Source: Ricinus communis (lineage: Eukaryota; Streptophyta; Magnoliopsida; Malpighiales; Euphorbiaceae). From it: a DNA stretch of 64,000 nucleotides. Location: contig NC_063264.1 of assembly GCF_019578655.1 (NCBI RefSeq), positions 3,100,001 to 3,164,000 on the forward strand, written 5' to 3'. Positions 1 through 14,200 of the stretch are shown here, piece after piece. The notes beneath the pieces are model-generated. The model was not told where the DNA came from, made no database searches, and saw nothing but the letters and a program-made list of their open reading frames with translations. Position 1 is the first letter of the stretch, and each line of letters opens with the position of its first letter. A program made the position numbers and the translations under genes.

Positions 1-3000
1 GCATTACGTATCATTTTTTTAAAATCGTTTTTTTGAGATATATAAAATTAAATTAATATTTTTGGCTCAAAAGTTAGTCCTTTGATCAGAGTTAAAATAA
101 ATAATTTTTTTAATTACTCTTTAGTTAACTTGTCAAATGTAATATTATTAATTTTAAAAAAGTAACGCACTTAAGAATTCACAAGGTAACTTAGATAAAA
201 ACTACAAATTAGAATATTAAAATGAGAAAAGAGCAGTGATCTTTTAAAGTCAATTATTAACTCTTATAATAAGTAAATTTTCACGTTTAGAACAATTTAA
301 CCCAACTGTGTCCATTTATGAGATAAAAATATAACTTTGAATTGCTGAAAGGTGGCCATATCAGCTTATATTAAACGGTGTCGTATAATTGGAATGGGTT
401 TTGCTAATGGAGTATATCACAGTCTTCAAATAGCGTGAAAGAAATCATAAGGTGTAAAGTGAAGAAATGTGAAAGCATAAGGTTTCTTTTTGAACTTTTC
501 CTTGTAATTGAACCGAGTATCCTCTTCTCAATCATCAATTATAGGGGCTGCCTGCCCTGGTGCTGGTGGTGGGGAATATATGCTTCTTTTTTTTATTACT
601 ATTTTTCTTTTCAATTTGGAAATCATTCCCATTTATATTATTAAGTGATATCATGTCAATGATTCTTTTTTCATCTGATTTGCATTTCACGTGTTAAATC
701 TGTGTTTTGCTTTTTCTGTTATATGTTAGCTCTTTTATTTGCCAATAATAGATTATAACTTTCATGATCTAATAATTAAACAATATCTAATCAATAAAAT
801 TTTCTTATTTATTTTTGTACGCTGTATATAATGATATATTCCACATAATAGCTGAATAATTGATAAAATATATAAATATTTTTTAATAAGTATTAAAATA
901 TTTAGAATACGTATTGTCAATTTAATAAATGAATGATAAATAAAAGTAATCGAAATCTTTTGAATGCCACGTTAAATGGTTGTTAAGTGTTACACCTTCT
1001 AATAAAAGGGAGACAAAATCTCAAGTTGGAAAATTGTGCTTGATCATATTTAAAGTGAGTGAAGGATAAGGATACTCTCACATAACATAACCCTATAATG
1101 TACCTCTCAATAACTAGTACATATTATTGTGTTTGAGAATGGTTTGTTCTCATGGTCATCTCGATCTTTACTATTTAGAATAAACATAGATCCCATAACA
1201 AAAATCTTAATAAATTATTAATCAAAAAATAAGTTACTTGATAATCTCCTTCCAACTATTCGCAATGAATTGGGCAATTAACTTCGACAAATAAATGATC
1301 TTTTGATTATTTTTCTTAGACTGTAAAACAAAACCTAGCCCATTGAAGAGGAGACCATGGAGTTATAATCTCTAGGTTTTTGGAACGAAGCCCATTCAAA
1401 AGATGGGAGAGGGAGAGAGTTCAGGATGGCATCCAATCAAGTAATGGTATTGGGCCAACTTCTTTTTCCTTCTTTCCAGTGAACTTCGGCTCATCTATTG
1501 CTCACTTCATTTGCACAGTAGAGGTGGAGAACAATTACAATCTAATGAGAAATAATTAAAAAGTGATTTTTTACGTCCTTGAATAATAGTTTGTAAGAAG
1601 AAAAAATGAGTTAAAGAAAATTTTTATTTTAACATATGTACTTACTTTTGGAATATGAGATTCAAATTTATATATAATTTTATAATTTTTTTATTAATTT
1701 ATTGATTTATAAATTACATTCCTAATTAAATACGAGCTTTAATTTTAAAAAATATCATATTAATTATATTTTAATATTATATTAACTAATTAATAGTTTT
1801 CTAATCATATAATAATACTAATTCTATCATAAAAAATAATAATATTAATTATATTTTAATATTATATAAATTAATAAAATAGTTTAATAATGATTTTAAT
1901 TCTAAACTATAATATCTTAAATGATATTTTTAATTTTATATTCAATAATGAATTAAAATTTTAATTTTAAAAATAGTAATATCAATTATATTGATATATT
2001 AATTTATATAATATTAAAATTAATTTTTAAATAAATTTTATGCTATAGTATTAATAAAGTTTTAGAATTTAATAAAAATTAAGAATATTTAAAAATAATT
2101 AGTTTGCTATTATTTTTTATAATTTTATAAATTAATATTAAATATTAAATTTTTATTATATTATATCCATCAATTTGATTTTATAATTAAAATAATAATA
2201 ACGGGCGGTACAACGTATAGTTAAATGACTAATTTAAAAATAAATTCTTTTATTGACTGCAAATTCTCAAAAAAAAAAAAAAAAACCTGTTCAAAGAAAT
2301 TTGAACACAAAATTTTCAATTCCTTCCTTTTTTTCTGTTCTCACTTTCTTTCCTCAAATACGAAACAAACATAGTTTTACCTATTAATAAAAGTTACTAG
2401 TCATTTACCTCCGGACTGTGCAGTTACTAAATTTAATTGTAAGAATTTTTAATTTAAGAAGGATTTACAATTCATAATATGTTATATAAGATTACAAGGT
2501 TTAGTTAATTTACTAATTAATATATTAATTACATACAAAAAAATTAAAATATAATAATATTTCTTAAAAATTATGAATCATTATTTAACTAGGAAAATAT
2601 TACTTCCTAAGATTAGAATTATATCTTAATTCATTTACTAATATAATAATTTAAACAAAAATATTAATTAAATAATAATATAATAATTAAATGTTAGAAA
2701 CAAATGTACATATTAAAGTTTTTATGTTTTAATATTTATATGTAGACAAAATCTTGGAATTCGGAGAAGAAAAACTAAACATGTTCATAAACAAAAGCCA
2801 GCACTCTAACCTGTAAAACATAATAATATAATTAAAACATTATCACAAGATGTGTAATTGTCAGTCACATGCATATTCCTTCAATACATTACGTATACAC
2901 ATGTTCACATAATCCTTAAAATTTTCAAAAAGAAAATTGCTATGGGCAATGGACTGCGCTTGTTTGTAAATTGAATTGTGTTCGGTTCAGATTAAGGATA

Positions 3001-3354
3001 AGGATTCAAATAGGACCACTGACTACTAAATTGTTCTTAACACTGTTAGACCACATGATTTAAGAAAAGTGAACTGATTCTGTTAGGCATAAATAGAGAA
3101 TAGAGTAGGGATAATTAATTAATTAATGGGTGAAGACTCTTCAAATTATTAAATGCATGCAGTTTAAAAATACTTAATTTAAAGTAATAGGATTTTGTTT
3201 AAAATTATTTATAAAGTGAATTTGCAACTTAGTATAATCACTAAATAAAATGTGTTATTGAGTTGGAATTTACTAACACAATTAATAATTATCAAAAGAA
3301 ACTCTCTTTTTTCTTTTATAAAAAAGGCTATATTTATATTTTGATATTCACAAG

Positions 3355-3386
<32 letters not shown>

Positions 3387-5815
3387 TTTTATGTCAAAAT
3401 ATATTTATTTATATTTATGAATGATATATATATTTGTAATTTATTTAAGAAAAATCAGTGAGAAGGGGTTTATTCTAAAGTAACGGGGATCCAAAGATAT
3501 TATTGTTTAGAAAAGAATTGGACTTTTAGGAAATAGGATAGTTTGTCATCAAAGTTGTCTGTATATAAGATTTAGGTTTATCCACAGTCTAGATTGAAAA
3601 CTTGGGGAGATTAAAGGCATGGATCTTGATGAAATGGTACTTTGTAGTTGTTCAGGATATTTTATATAGTTCGACAAGTGAAAGAGGAAAGGTTGAAAGA
3701 AGATACACATATGCCATGTCGTATTTTGCAGGAAAAGAGGAGAAAAGAAAAAGAAAGTAAAGAGGAGTAACCCAATATTTGATAGAAAATACCATCACTT
3801 ACAAGGCAAAGAAAAGTTTAAGAAATATAGCTGCATTAAAATAAAATTCTAAATATGAATGATTATTTTTTAAATAAATAAATAATATATTTTTCTATTT
3901 ATTAGTAGTATAATATTAAGAAATTGATTGAAGTTTGTGACTAAATCTGTGGTTTGAATTGAACATGGGAATGAAGAAGAATAAATGATTACTCCTGAGG
4001 CTAACAGTTTTGCAATATCAATTACGTGCACTTATACTATCATATTAAATAGCATGTTATTTTTATTTATTTATTTTATTTTTTAATATGAGATACGGTT
4101 GTGATGTTTTAATATGTATTTTATAGGCTTATGTATATAAAAATCAGTGGACGATTAACAATGTAATAAAAATAGTTATTCTTTTATATAAAACATAAAA
4201 TAAATTTTCGTAATAGTAATAGATGATAACGATAAATTCCAAACCTATATACTAAAAAACGAAAATATTAACAAAATTATTCTCTAATTGTTACTGTAAC
4301 TTTTTTCTTACAGGATTGAAAAAACTGATTTTGATATTTGATATACTGAAACAATGAGATTTACAAAGCAGACATGGAGATGGAATGTGTCTCTTTGCCT
4401 TGCGCTAATATTAAAGGGTTACAGGGGGGCAATTCTTGTATTGCCATTTAAAATTCGTGTCGTTTTATTATAGTTACCAGGCACAGACCTGAACTTCACC
4501 TAATGAGAAGGGACTTACACAGGACAGCCAGGATTTTGATGCCTCGCACGCCCCTGGAATAAATGCCGCACTGCCCTTCAACACTACCAGCCAACCACCG
4601 GCGCAGATTTAGCCAGTTCATTCCTCTATGTACTGTTCTTTGGTCTACTTTATGCATATTCAGAATAAAGCAATATCCATTTAAAGTTGTTAACTATAAA
4701 GTAAGATATTATATTAATGATAAATATAAAGCATTCCACATGAAATTTTTAATTGTTTTTATAAACTAATAATTTATTAATTAATTAGTATCTCGCTTAA
4801 TCAAATATTGTTTTAATTTTAAAACTATTAATCCGTTGAGAAAAATAAAAGCATAATTTTGCTTAAATATTAAAGAGAATTGATAAATTACATATATCTC
4901 AAATTTAATTAGCAGGAGAAGCGCATGGACCACAATTATATAAATATCCTCCAAAATATTTGTCCATGACCAAAAGTGTCGAATAAAAAACAGCCATAAA
5001 CTTTGTATACACAAAGAGCCAAAGACAAAACACATTAAAAGAGCGTAACAAGCAATACAAAAAATCACCCACTATTACACGCTTGCTTCCACAATCACAC
5101 AAACCGTCAACTTCCCTACTCTATAATAATGCTTAAAAGAATTTGTTAACAAAACATTCTCTAATTTAACAGTAATGGAGTATGTATTACTGCATAAATA
5201 TTATTATATTTGTAATAATCTTCAACTGAAGTAATATAGGTATTTGATGACGGATATTATTTATTAATTTGTTAATTTTTTAAACGAATTTAATAATAAA
5301 TCTTTCACATTGCTAATACAGTATAAATATATATATATATAAATGATTTTGGTGTTAATTGTGGTGTATAGCCAGGTCTGGACATAAAGAAAAAACTACT
5401 AGAGCTGCTGTCACCGGACTTAGAATCTTCTTGTATATGAATGACAATCTCTATAGACCCACCACCACATATACTACGAAACAAAACTCAACAGTAGTCG
5501 TAAAGAATAACATGGAGAATTTCGCAGTAACAAGGAAGACAGGAGAAAGATATTCCCATTTCTTGAAATGAAATAGAGTCAAGAAACAGCAAAAACAGGA
5601 AGAGGCCAATAAGAAAACTCCCGCAAGATTTCTTATTGCTACGGTGCAAAAGTATCTTAAATTATTATTTTTTAAATGGCAAGTAAGAAAAGGATTATCT
5701 TTTCTGGTGTTGGCCTGAGGGGAAAAATCCCGATTAAAGCATCAGTAACCATTAAGGTATAATAATGTTATCCTTAATCCGTGTGTATTTATATTATTAA
5801 CAAAGAAGACAAATT
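1..5815. other. AT-rich intergenic region, no gene recognised
   Basis: Nothing here looks like a conserved protein. The open frames are short, low in complexity and often lack an ATG. The DNA is strongly AT-rich, with many poly(A)/poly(T) runs and a long TA microsatellite near 3.36 kb. A 17-nt A run at about 2270 is followed by a small palindrome (gttcaaa-gaaa-tttgaac), which could be a retroposed tail but is not diagnostic. No tRNA-like or rRNA-like sequence was seen. Confidence 0.6.
3356..3385. repeat. (TA)n microsatellite
   Basis: This is an uninterrupted run of about 15 TA units in intergenic DNA. Other TA runs in the window lie near 27557, 17040 and 57846. Confidence 0.95.
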
Positions 5816-6296
5816 ACTGGTCCGTGTTTCGCAAGCCCATGGCATCACCAGAGAGTGTAGATGCGTCGTTGTCGGTTTTGGAACTTTTGGGTTTTACAGC
5901 TTGTGGTGAGATGGAGAAAGAAATTAAGAAATAAAGAAGAGAAAGAAGAGAGAGAGAGTGAAACAGAGATGTTGTTTTGTCAGGTTTTGTCTTTTAGGTT
6001 GGTGAAACCTTGTGATATCCTTGCCTCGTTGTCTCTGAGTAGTTGGCCATTAACTTGTCCTTTATTTTTTTTGATGGACTAACCGAGGTACTTACTTCCC
6101 TTCCCTTCTTTTACTTTCTTGCATATAATTTCTTCACTATCACAAATAATAATTTCTGTTATTGTTTTTCTTTTTAGCTAATTTTCTTTGCCTTTATTAA
6201 TATTGTGGCAGTCACCTATTTTTCTTTCCTCCTTTCTTTCTTCACTTATTTCTCTCTTATCTAAAGAAACATTTAGTTAAGGATAGAAAACTAGGA
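5816..6296 (+). promoter_or_regulatory. Probable 5' leader and promoter-proximal region of the WNK gene, with upstream ORFs
   Basis: CT-rich DNA of leader type sits directly before the kinase ATG. It holds two overlapping ATG-started reading frames, 5839-5934 (31 residues) and 5861-6082 (73 residues), in different frames. Neither resembles a known protein. If the transcript starts upstream of 5839 they would be upstream ORFs. The transcription start cannot be read from the sequence. Confidence 0.35.
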
Positions 6297-9173
6297 ATGA
6301 ATGGTCTTCCAGATCTTGAGCCAGATTCTTGCGACTTTGTTGAAGTTGATCCTACTGGGAGATATGGAAGAGTAAAATTCATAGCCACTTTCTTGCATTC
6401 TTTCATTATTTATGAATAAATATTAGACTTTGTTTTTGAGTCTTTTTATGTTTTCTTGTTTTTGCAGTACAATGAAATTCTTGGCAAAGGAGCTTCAAAG
6501 ACAGTGTATGCACTCTCTCTTTTTTGACCTTTTTGTCCAAACCCTTCTCATGTTGCAACCAATATAAACTTTTCTTGTGGATTCCCATTTAAATGTTCTT
6601 ACTTTGTCGAATGTGGTGCATTTTTTTATTATTTGTTGTTGCCAGTTATAAAGCCTTTGATGAGTATGAAGGAATTGAGGTGGCATGGAATCAAGTGAAG
6701 CTTTATGATTTCCTTCAATGTCCTGAAGATCTTGAAAGACTCTACTGCGAAATTCACTTACTCAAGACCTTAAAACATGAAAACATCATGAAATTCTACA
6801 CTTCCTGGGTTGATACAGCTAACAGGAACATCAACTTTGTCACCGAGATGTTCACTTCTGGTACTCTTAGACAGTAAGCATTAGTACAATTCTCAAAAGC
6901 TTCGGTCTTTTATCTTTTTGGTTGGTCTGCTTATCCGGGTTATTGAATTCTCGATGTTGGTGATGTCCTTTTCTGTTAGGTATAGGTTAAAACACAGAAG
7001 AGTAAATATTAGAGCTGTGAAGCATTGGTGTAGACAGATATTGAAGGGTCTTCTCTATCTCCATAGTCATAACCCCCCTGTAATTCATAGAGATCTCAAG
7101 TGTGATAACATTTTTGTTAATGGCAACCAAGGAGAAGTCAAAATTGGTGATCTTGGTCTTGCTGCAATCCTTAAGAAATCCTATGCTGCTCGTTGTGTTG
7201 GTAAGTAACAGCTCAAGAAATCTCATATTTTCTCCAACAGTCTTGCCAATTATCAAATCGAAGTTGAATGCTTATACTGAGCTTTTTCAATGGAGTAGAC
7301 AATACATTTATTCTTTTGCTCTTTTTGTTCTTTATTTTATTTAGGAACTCCAGAGTTCATGGCTCCGGAGGTCTACGAAGAGGAATACAATGAACTAGTT
7401 GACATATATGCTTTTGGGATGTGTGTATTGGAGATGGTCACTTCTGAATATCCATACAGTGAATGCAACCACCCTGCTCAGATATACAAGAAAGTTGTAT
7501 CTGTAGGAACTAAAATCTCTTACCTTTATGTTTCAGATTGAATTTTTTAATTAGAACCCCTTTTCACAAATTGCATTTTGGATACAGGGGAAAAAACCAG
7601 AAGCACTATACAAAGTAGAGGATCCTGAGGTGCGGCAATTTGTTGAGAAATGTCTAGCAACTGTGTCCAGAAGACTCTCTGCTAGAGAACTTCTGGATGA
7701 CCCTTTTCTTCAAATTGATGATTATGGATATGATTTGAGGTCATTAGAATACCAAGGGGACTCAAATGAAATGGGTGCTCTAGTAAGACAACCTTTCTAC
7801 GGAATTAATCATACTAACGGCTCTTTGTTCAGTAGTTATGCACACTATCTTGGTTATGACCTTGAGAATGAGCTACCATACCATCCAGTTGGGTTTGAAC
7901 CAAGTGAGATTGATCTCTTCTCTTGTCAAGAAGATGAGCATTTGGAAAATGTTGATATCACAATCCAAGGCAGGAGGAAAGGGAATGATTGCATCTTCTT
8001 AAGGCTCAGAATTGCAGACGAAGAAGGTTAGTAAAGTTTTAACCTTTATAGTTCACTACAGTGCTTTAGCATAGATATTAATCTCATAATTCAGCGTAGA
8101 GACCATATCAAGTACTTGATTCCTCTAACGCAGGTTGCATCCGAAACATCTACTTCCCATTTGACATTGAGACTGATACTGCATTGAGTGTTGCAGCTGA
8201 AATGGTTTCTGAGCTTGGTATGACTGACCAAGATGTGTTGAAGATAACAGATATGATTGATGGTGAAATTGCCTCCTTGGTACCTGAGTGGAAAAGGAGA
8301 CATGGGAAAGAGGAAAGTCCACATGAAGCAAATGATACTTTCTGTCAGAATTGTGCTCCAGTGGATTACCTATTAGATCATGTATCATCAAATAATTCAG
8401 GTGTCAAGAACTTGCATGTTCTCGAGTGTTCTAAGCATGGATGCGCTAATATCCATGGAAGATTTGAGGAGATAACATACCAAGTTGAAGGGCCAGAAAA
8501 ATGTGCCACCATGGATTGTGTGCCGGTTTCATCAAGCCAATCCAATGGCATAAGTTTTACTGATATCTGGGCTCAGCGAGAAGCACCAGATTTAAGTTCA
8601 CAAGGATCAAAAGACGTCCATTGTGATGAGAGACACAATTCAGTGGACCAGTCAGTCACTGAAAAGGAAGAGAGGATCATAAATATGGTTAGTGTTTGTG
8701 AATCCAAAAGAAGAAATTCTGTTTGTTCAAGTCCTTCAACAGCTTGTGCTCATTGGGATGATTATGAGAATGAAATTAGGCAAGAACTGAGGTGGCTTAA
8801 AGCAAAATATCAGATGCAGTTAAGGGAGCTCAGAGACCAACAATTGCAAACTCTGATCCTCGATCCTAGTTCAAATAAGTTGGGGTACAAGAAAGATAAT
8901 GGAGTTTCTCTTCCTTCAATTTTGCCTAAAGTAAAGAGGGACAAATATAAACCTATCCTAGAATCTCTTCCCTCAGGGAAGCAATTTAATACAGATATCT
9001 CTACTGATGCTGACAAGAATTGTGGCAACTCAGAATACCAAAATTTTGAGGCAATCAACAAGGGATGCAGCCCTGAGCAAATGGTAACTGCCAAGAATTT
9101 CTATACAGGAGCATTGCTTCCGTATCCTCTTCATAGGGCAACTTCCCTTCCTGTCGATGCTCTTGATGTTTAA
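6297..9173 (+). CDS. WNK2: WNK (with-no-lysine) serine/threonine kinase, WNK2/WNK9 clade
   Basis: Seven exons: 6297-6371, 6468-6505, 6646-6873, 6980-7200, 7345-7502, 7588-8026, 8134-9173. They encode 732 residues. The kinase domain spans about 26-285. The glycine loop GKGASKTV carries the WNK-specific lysine (K36), and the usual subdomain II lysine is replaced by Asn (VAWN, N53). HRDLKCDN, a DLG in place of DFG, and GTPEFMAPE are intact. An OSR1_C/PF2-like domain ([11 protein letters not shown] to LVPEWK) lies at about 365-440, a coiled-coil-like segment ([20 protein letters not shown]) at about 600-620, and the tail ends [11 protein letters not shown], as I recall for Arabidopsis WNK9. Plant WNKs act in ion/osmotic, clock, flowering and ABA signalling. 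The family call is firm. WNK2 rather than WNK9 rests on gene order, so the symbol is tentative. Confidence 0.92.
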
Positions 9174-11268
9174 CGACTGCACAGTTTTTTACTCACTTCA
9201 CCAAGTATGCACTATACCCTCATATCATCAATAGGCTGTTACTCCATATTGATAGGAAAGAGAAAGGGGCTACTGAACTAGCCGTACAAGCAGAGATATA
9301 GTTTTTACAGCTTTTACAGTTTTCTCCGTGTACATTAGTAACAATTAACATCAAAGTAATCAAGTCTCAAATTCCGTCTCTCATTTTCTAGAATAAGAGA
9401 AATTCTCATATGTTCCTGTCATTATATTTGGTATGTCAATCATGGCTGCAGAGCAGAAAGCCTTTTGGATAAGCAAACAAAAAATACCAGCTTGCTCATG
9501 TCATCTTGTGTATTATGGTTGTATTCTCCTCTTTTATCCTGGAAAAGTTGGGTAAAAACGCACAAATGCATGCGTCGTATCAATTACAAAAGTAAGCACT
9601 TTCTCCACACAACTCTTCCGATCCCAACTTCTCTGCCTCACTTTTTTACAAAGTAATCTCTAAAAGCACTAGCAATTCGTTGAACAAAGAAACCCTTACA
9701 ATCAAAAAGCAGAATGGTCCCCAGCTTATTTTTCTTTTTATGGGATTTTTGTGATTCAACTAGTATATATCATAAAACTAACAGCCTGTTTGCCATGTGA
9801 GTTTCTGCGTAACCAAGTTGACCACTTGAGCTAGATATTTGAACAAAGGGTATGGGGCTGATGCAATAAACATACGGCATTGTCACTATACCCATATAGG
9901 CTGTGGTGTGCCTGCTATGCGGCTTCCAAGAAACTTGTGGGCTACTTACCACATAAAGGTCTAGACTATATCACTTAACATGGCAAAAGAATAAAGATAC
10001 CATAAAATTTGGCATGGCAAAAGGGAAAGGAATAGGAAGTGGGGTGGGAGAGGAATGAGAAGTGGGGTGACAATGTATTACTATTATAACCAAAACTAAT
10101 CTCAAATTAGTGATAAAGCTAACCAATCATAATGACCAACGTCTAAAGTATGATGGGTTAATTAATGGAAAGAATAGGGTGGAGTTCACTCTTTCTATGT
10201 TCATGAATTATGCATTACACAATTTGGCAGTAATCCCTTTACTAAACTCTGGTTACATTAACTGATTTTTTGTTTTATTTAAATTTTTCAGGACACTTCT
10301 TATCCTCACACTGTAAAAATGCTAAGCTCTATCAATATTGGTAGATGGCGGCAAGAAAACTCAAACTTAACGTTTGAGACCATTCCTTAATTAGGAGTTA
10401 TTACCTCATTTAATATTGATAATGACAAAATTTGAAAAACAATTTCCATATTCTCTTGTCACACACTTTTAGAAAAATTTGCTAAAACGAACGAAATAGG
10501 GTTATCCGCTTCCTACCTCTTAATTATTCACTAATATAAGACTATGGATTACCACTCAGTTTTGGGAACTTTAGGTCTAAATCATGGCTGCCTTGTAGAC
10601 ATTAATTAAATGGCAGAAAAGTAATCCAACCCGTAGATATAGATTCCTTTTTTATACTCTTTCCTTCACTTATACTTCTGAAGAGTCATTGACAAGTAAA
10701 TCCTACTATTACCATTAAACAAACTGCAGATTTCATTACTGTAATTGATACAGAAAATGCATATGACAAAATAGTAAATTACTTTGGCACCATATTCTTG
10801 TTAGAATATTCTATTCAGAATCTTAAGCGAGATTGTCAAATTCAATTAAAGGAGACGTACAGTATAAAGTCCAAGCGTATTACTACCCTTAATCTTTGGC
10901 ACTATGGTCGACCTTTCTTTATGAATTGATTATCCTTTTCATGGCTGGCTTAATCTGACCTACTCAGCTACAATCAATATGCCTAATTATCTAGCTATAT
11001 AAAACAATCCAAAATAAGGCCTTATAATTGCTGCCGGCCCCCTTTGATAATAAGGCAAACTTTGGTTCAAACTAAAGGATAAAATGATTAATTAAGCTGC
11101 AAATATACGGGAACTAGATTACATGATGCATACAAGATTCGAATTTATGATCATCTTACCAGAAGAAAAAGTTCTATCTTAATTAAGAACAGTAATCAGC
11201 ATTCTTTCTCATTAAGCTGACATGGCCAATCTTACAGGAGTAATAAATTTTGGAGCAGAAAAATGATT
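9174..11268. other. WNK 3' region and intergenic DNA
   Basis: The first few hundred bases are probably the 3' UTR of the kinase gene. Beyond that no coding exon, RNA gene or repeat family was recognised. The WNK gene and the first DUF1517 gene are convergent across this gap. Confidence 0.55.
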
Positions 11269-14200
11269 TCAAGATGCATTTATAGGCTTCAAGAGTGGGT
11301 ATTTTCCTTCCAATTCTTGCTGTGACAAAGTATCATTCTCATGCTGTGGAGTCCATAGCACCTCTACAGCCTATTGGAAAAATGAAATGATTAGATCAAT
11401 GGAAAATTTAAATGCTTAATGACTTTTAATTCTCCTCATTGAGCCTATAACATTGATCTAATAATTCATAAATTATGCATTTTTTCTCTCTAAAAAGAAT
11501 GTAAGATGAGGGTAGTTTTAAGATTAATTCTTAGGTGAGCCTAGTTCATTATATATATAGAGAGAGATATAAATTTATGGGTTCTAGGCTTAAATTTAAG
11601 TCTGAATTCTTTTTAAAATTCTATAATTACGGGCAAATTAGGTTCATCTAAAATTTTCTATTTGTTATAACAGTTCCTTATATTGTTGTTGAAAAAGAAT
11701 ATTGAAAAAGAAAATTGATCTCCTTAGGTTCTTAATTACCAGAATTTGGTTAATATCAATTGCAATAAAAAATTTCAGTGCTTCCTTTATGTCATCAATG
11801 GTGTTCATGGTAGGAGGTGCATTGTATCCACATTTAGTAGCCACCAAGATTGTAACCTGCGAATGAACCCAAGGAAGAAGAGAGATAACAGAAAGGCAGG
11901 AAGATTCAGAATTTGACCTAAAAGGAAGAAAGATGCAAGTAATAAGAAAGATGAAAATACACAGTTGAATTGAAACATTTCTCAACTTACACTTAAAGTC
12001 TAATTCAAACAGTAAGAATGTTTGCTTTAGGAATAAGAGGTGTCAGAGTCCTCTCCTCTTTATTAGATGAATTTTCGCCCTTACATGGAGTGTAATAATA
12101 ATAATAATAATAATAATAAAGAAGCCAAAGTAGAGATTACCACTATGTAATCTTTGTCGGGTTCCCGAGGTTGAGGGTCAACATGCCTATGGCTTCTTAC
12201 ACTGTTAAAATTAACAAGTGATTCTATGTCAAATTTCTTATGCTCTTCCTTTGAGACTTGTTTAAATTTCTCTATCACGTCTTGATTGCTCCACCTCTTC
12301 TCCACCTGTCCCACGAAAAGATTGTCATCCAACACAAGATATCTATTATGTCGAAAGTGTGCCAATAATAATGCAAAAAGAAAAAAGGAAAGAAAAGAGT
12401 TCAAAGTATTATTAATAATAATGGCATGTATAAAAGGGAAGAAAACAGTATCATGCTATTTATTATCACCACATTTCAATTAGATATTATGATTTGATAT
12501 TTGACAGCATTTTGATGATACTAAGATGAACTGAAATACCATGTCAAGTCGCATTCCAGTCCTAGTCAATAATTTCTCTCAAATTATAGTTTGGTCTTAC
12601 GTTGGAGAATATACATTTTGTATAGAATATAAATTCTTATAATTTGGTTGGCATCTGAACAAATATCCATTTAAATAAAATGACTTACAGATGAATATGC
12701 AGAGATAAAGTGTTGTGAATGTCTGAGCAATGCATTGGTGGTTTCTGCAATCAAAACCCATGAAAAGGAAAGTTTATATTAGTCAATTTGCAGAAATCTG
12801 TATGCTTCCTGGCTTGAGATTAAGGCGATCGATAATTATTTTGGTTGATCCATTGAACAGAATTGTGCGGAGCAATAGAACAAGAAGTCCAACCTATCAA
12901 TATGTGGTGCCATCCCTCTACTGAAGATGTATCTGTGGCTGTGGCAGTAAGATTTATTTGTCTTTGCAGTGAAGGACGAGGCTCTCCTGTCAACCCAACC
13001 TGTGAGAATTAGGGATATTGGAAGCATTGAAATTGCATGGAATCTATGAAAATGCGAGGACTTGGGGTAGCTAATACAGTGAATGTACTCTTATTCTCAA
13101 CCGTAAAAATAGATTCTTCAAAATTGGCTCTCTTGTGAAGTTTGCCTATAATTGATAGTCAAGTTTTTCTTATCAATAAACTAACTTCATGATTCATAAC
13201 TAAATTGCACCGAAACATAAACAAAAAAAAAAAAAAAATACAATAAGACACTATAATATTAGTTGATAATTACAAATAATTAATTAATATATTAATTAAT
13301 TAATTAATATAATCTATCTAATTAATATAATCACTTTGATAATTTATCTATTTTTGTCCGTTTCAAAATATAATCTATTCTCTTTTTTCAATTATTAATT
13401 TAATAAGTAATTATTAAATATATTCTTTATTAATTAACATATGTATCATCCATAATTAATAGATGAATTGGATGGAGAGATATTCAAATTTTACTAAAAT
13501 AAAATGAAATAATGGATAAATTTGTAAGTCTATTATTTAAATTATTATGCATTGCATTAAAAATATTAATAAGAGTATTATAGAAAAAGTGTCAAAATTT
13601 AATAGCATTGAGTAAAAAATAATTTATTTTCTTCATTTTTGTGCAAAACCAAAATAGGATGGAGAGAGTAATTGATATTTTATAGATTTTAAGAAAAGCA
13701 ATTGTATATATATTCAACAAAAGAATAATGTAATATATAGAGAAATCTTTGATATAAAATATTAAAAATTAAGTGTTAATATAATAAAAATAACTATACA
13801 ACAAAAAAATGAGAATCATTAAAAAATAAGAAAATTAAAAAATCTTCTCAAACTAGAAAATTTAATTAAATAGAAAAGATTTATTTGATTCTTTTTAAAA
13901 AAAACTAAAAGGATAATATTAAAGAACACATGTCTAACAGTTTTTAAAGTACTTTAGAGTCTGTTTAGTTCAGTTGATCAATACAGTTGGTTGCTGGTGG
14001 TTGATAACTGATGATTGATAAATTAAATCGTTTAGTAAAATTTTATTAGCAGTTATTTTTAGTATGTTAAATGACTATTGAGAGTATAATTTATTATTAA
14101 ATATATTTTATTTTATTTTATTATATTATGTTCAATAATATAAATTAATAAAAATAACTTATAACAATTAAAAATATTATGGTTAATCTTCTTTGACTCA

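Noticed and set aside
435..644. 69-residue open frame in the AT-rich left end
   Set aside because: It starts at GTG, has no recognisable motif, and lies in low-complexity DNA.
4781..5102. Two overlapping minus-strand frames rich in Phe/Leu
   Set aside because: Composition follows the AT-rich DNA, no ATG-based start is convincing, and no family resemblance was seen.
11130..11160. gattcgaattt, reminiscent of a tRNA T-arm
   Set aside because: No acceptor stem or anticodon arm can be formed around it.
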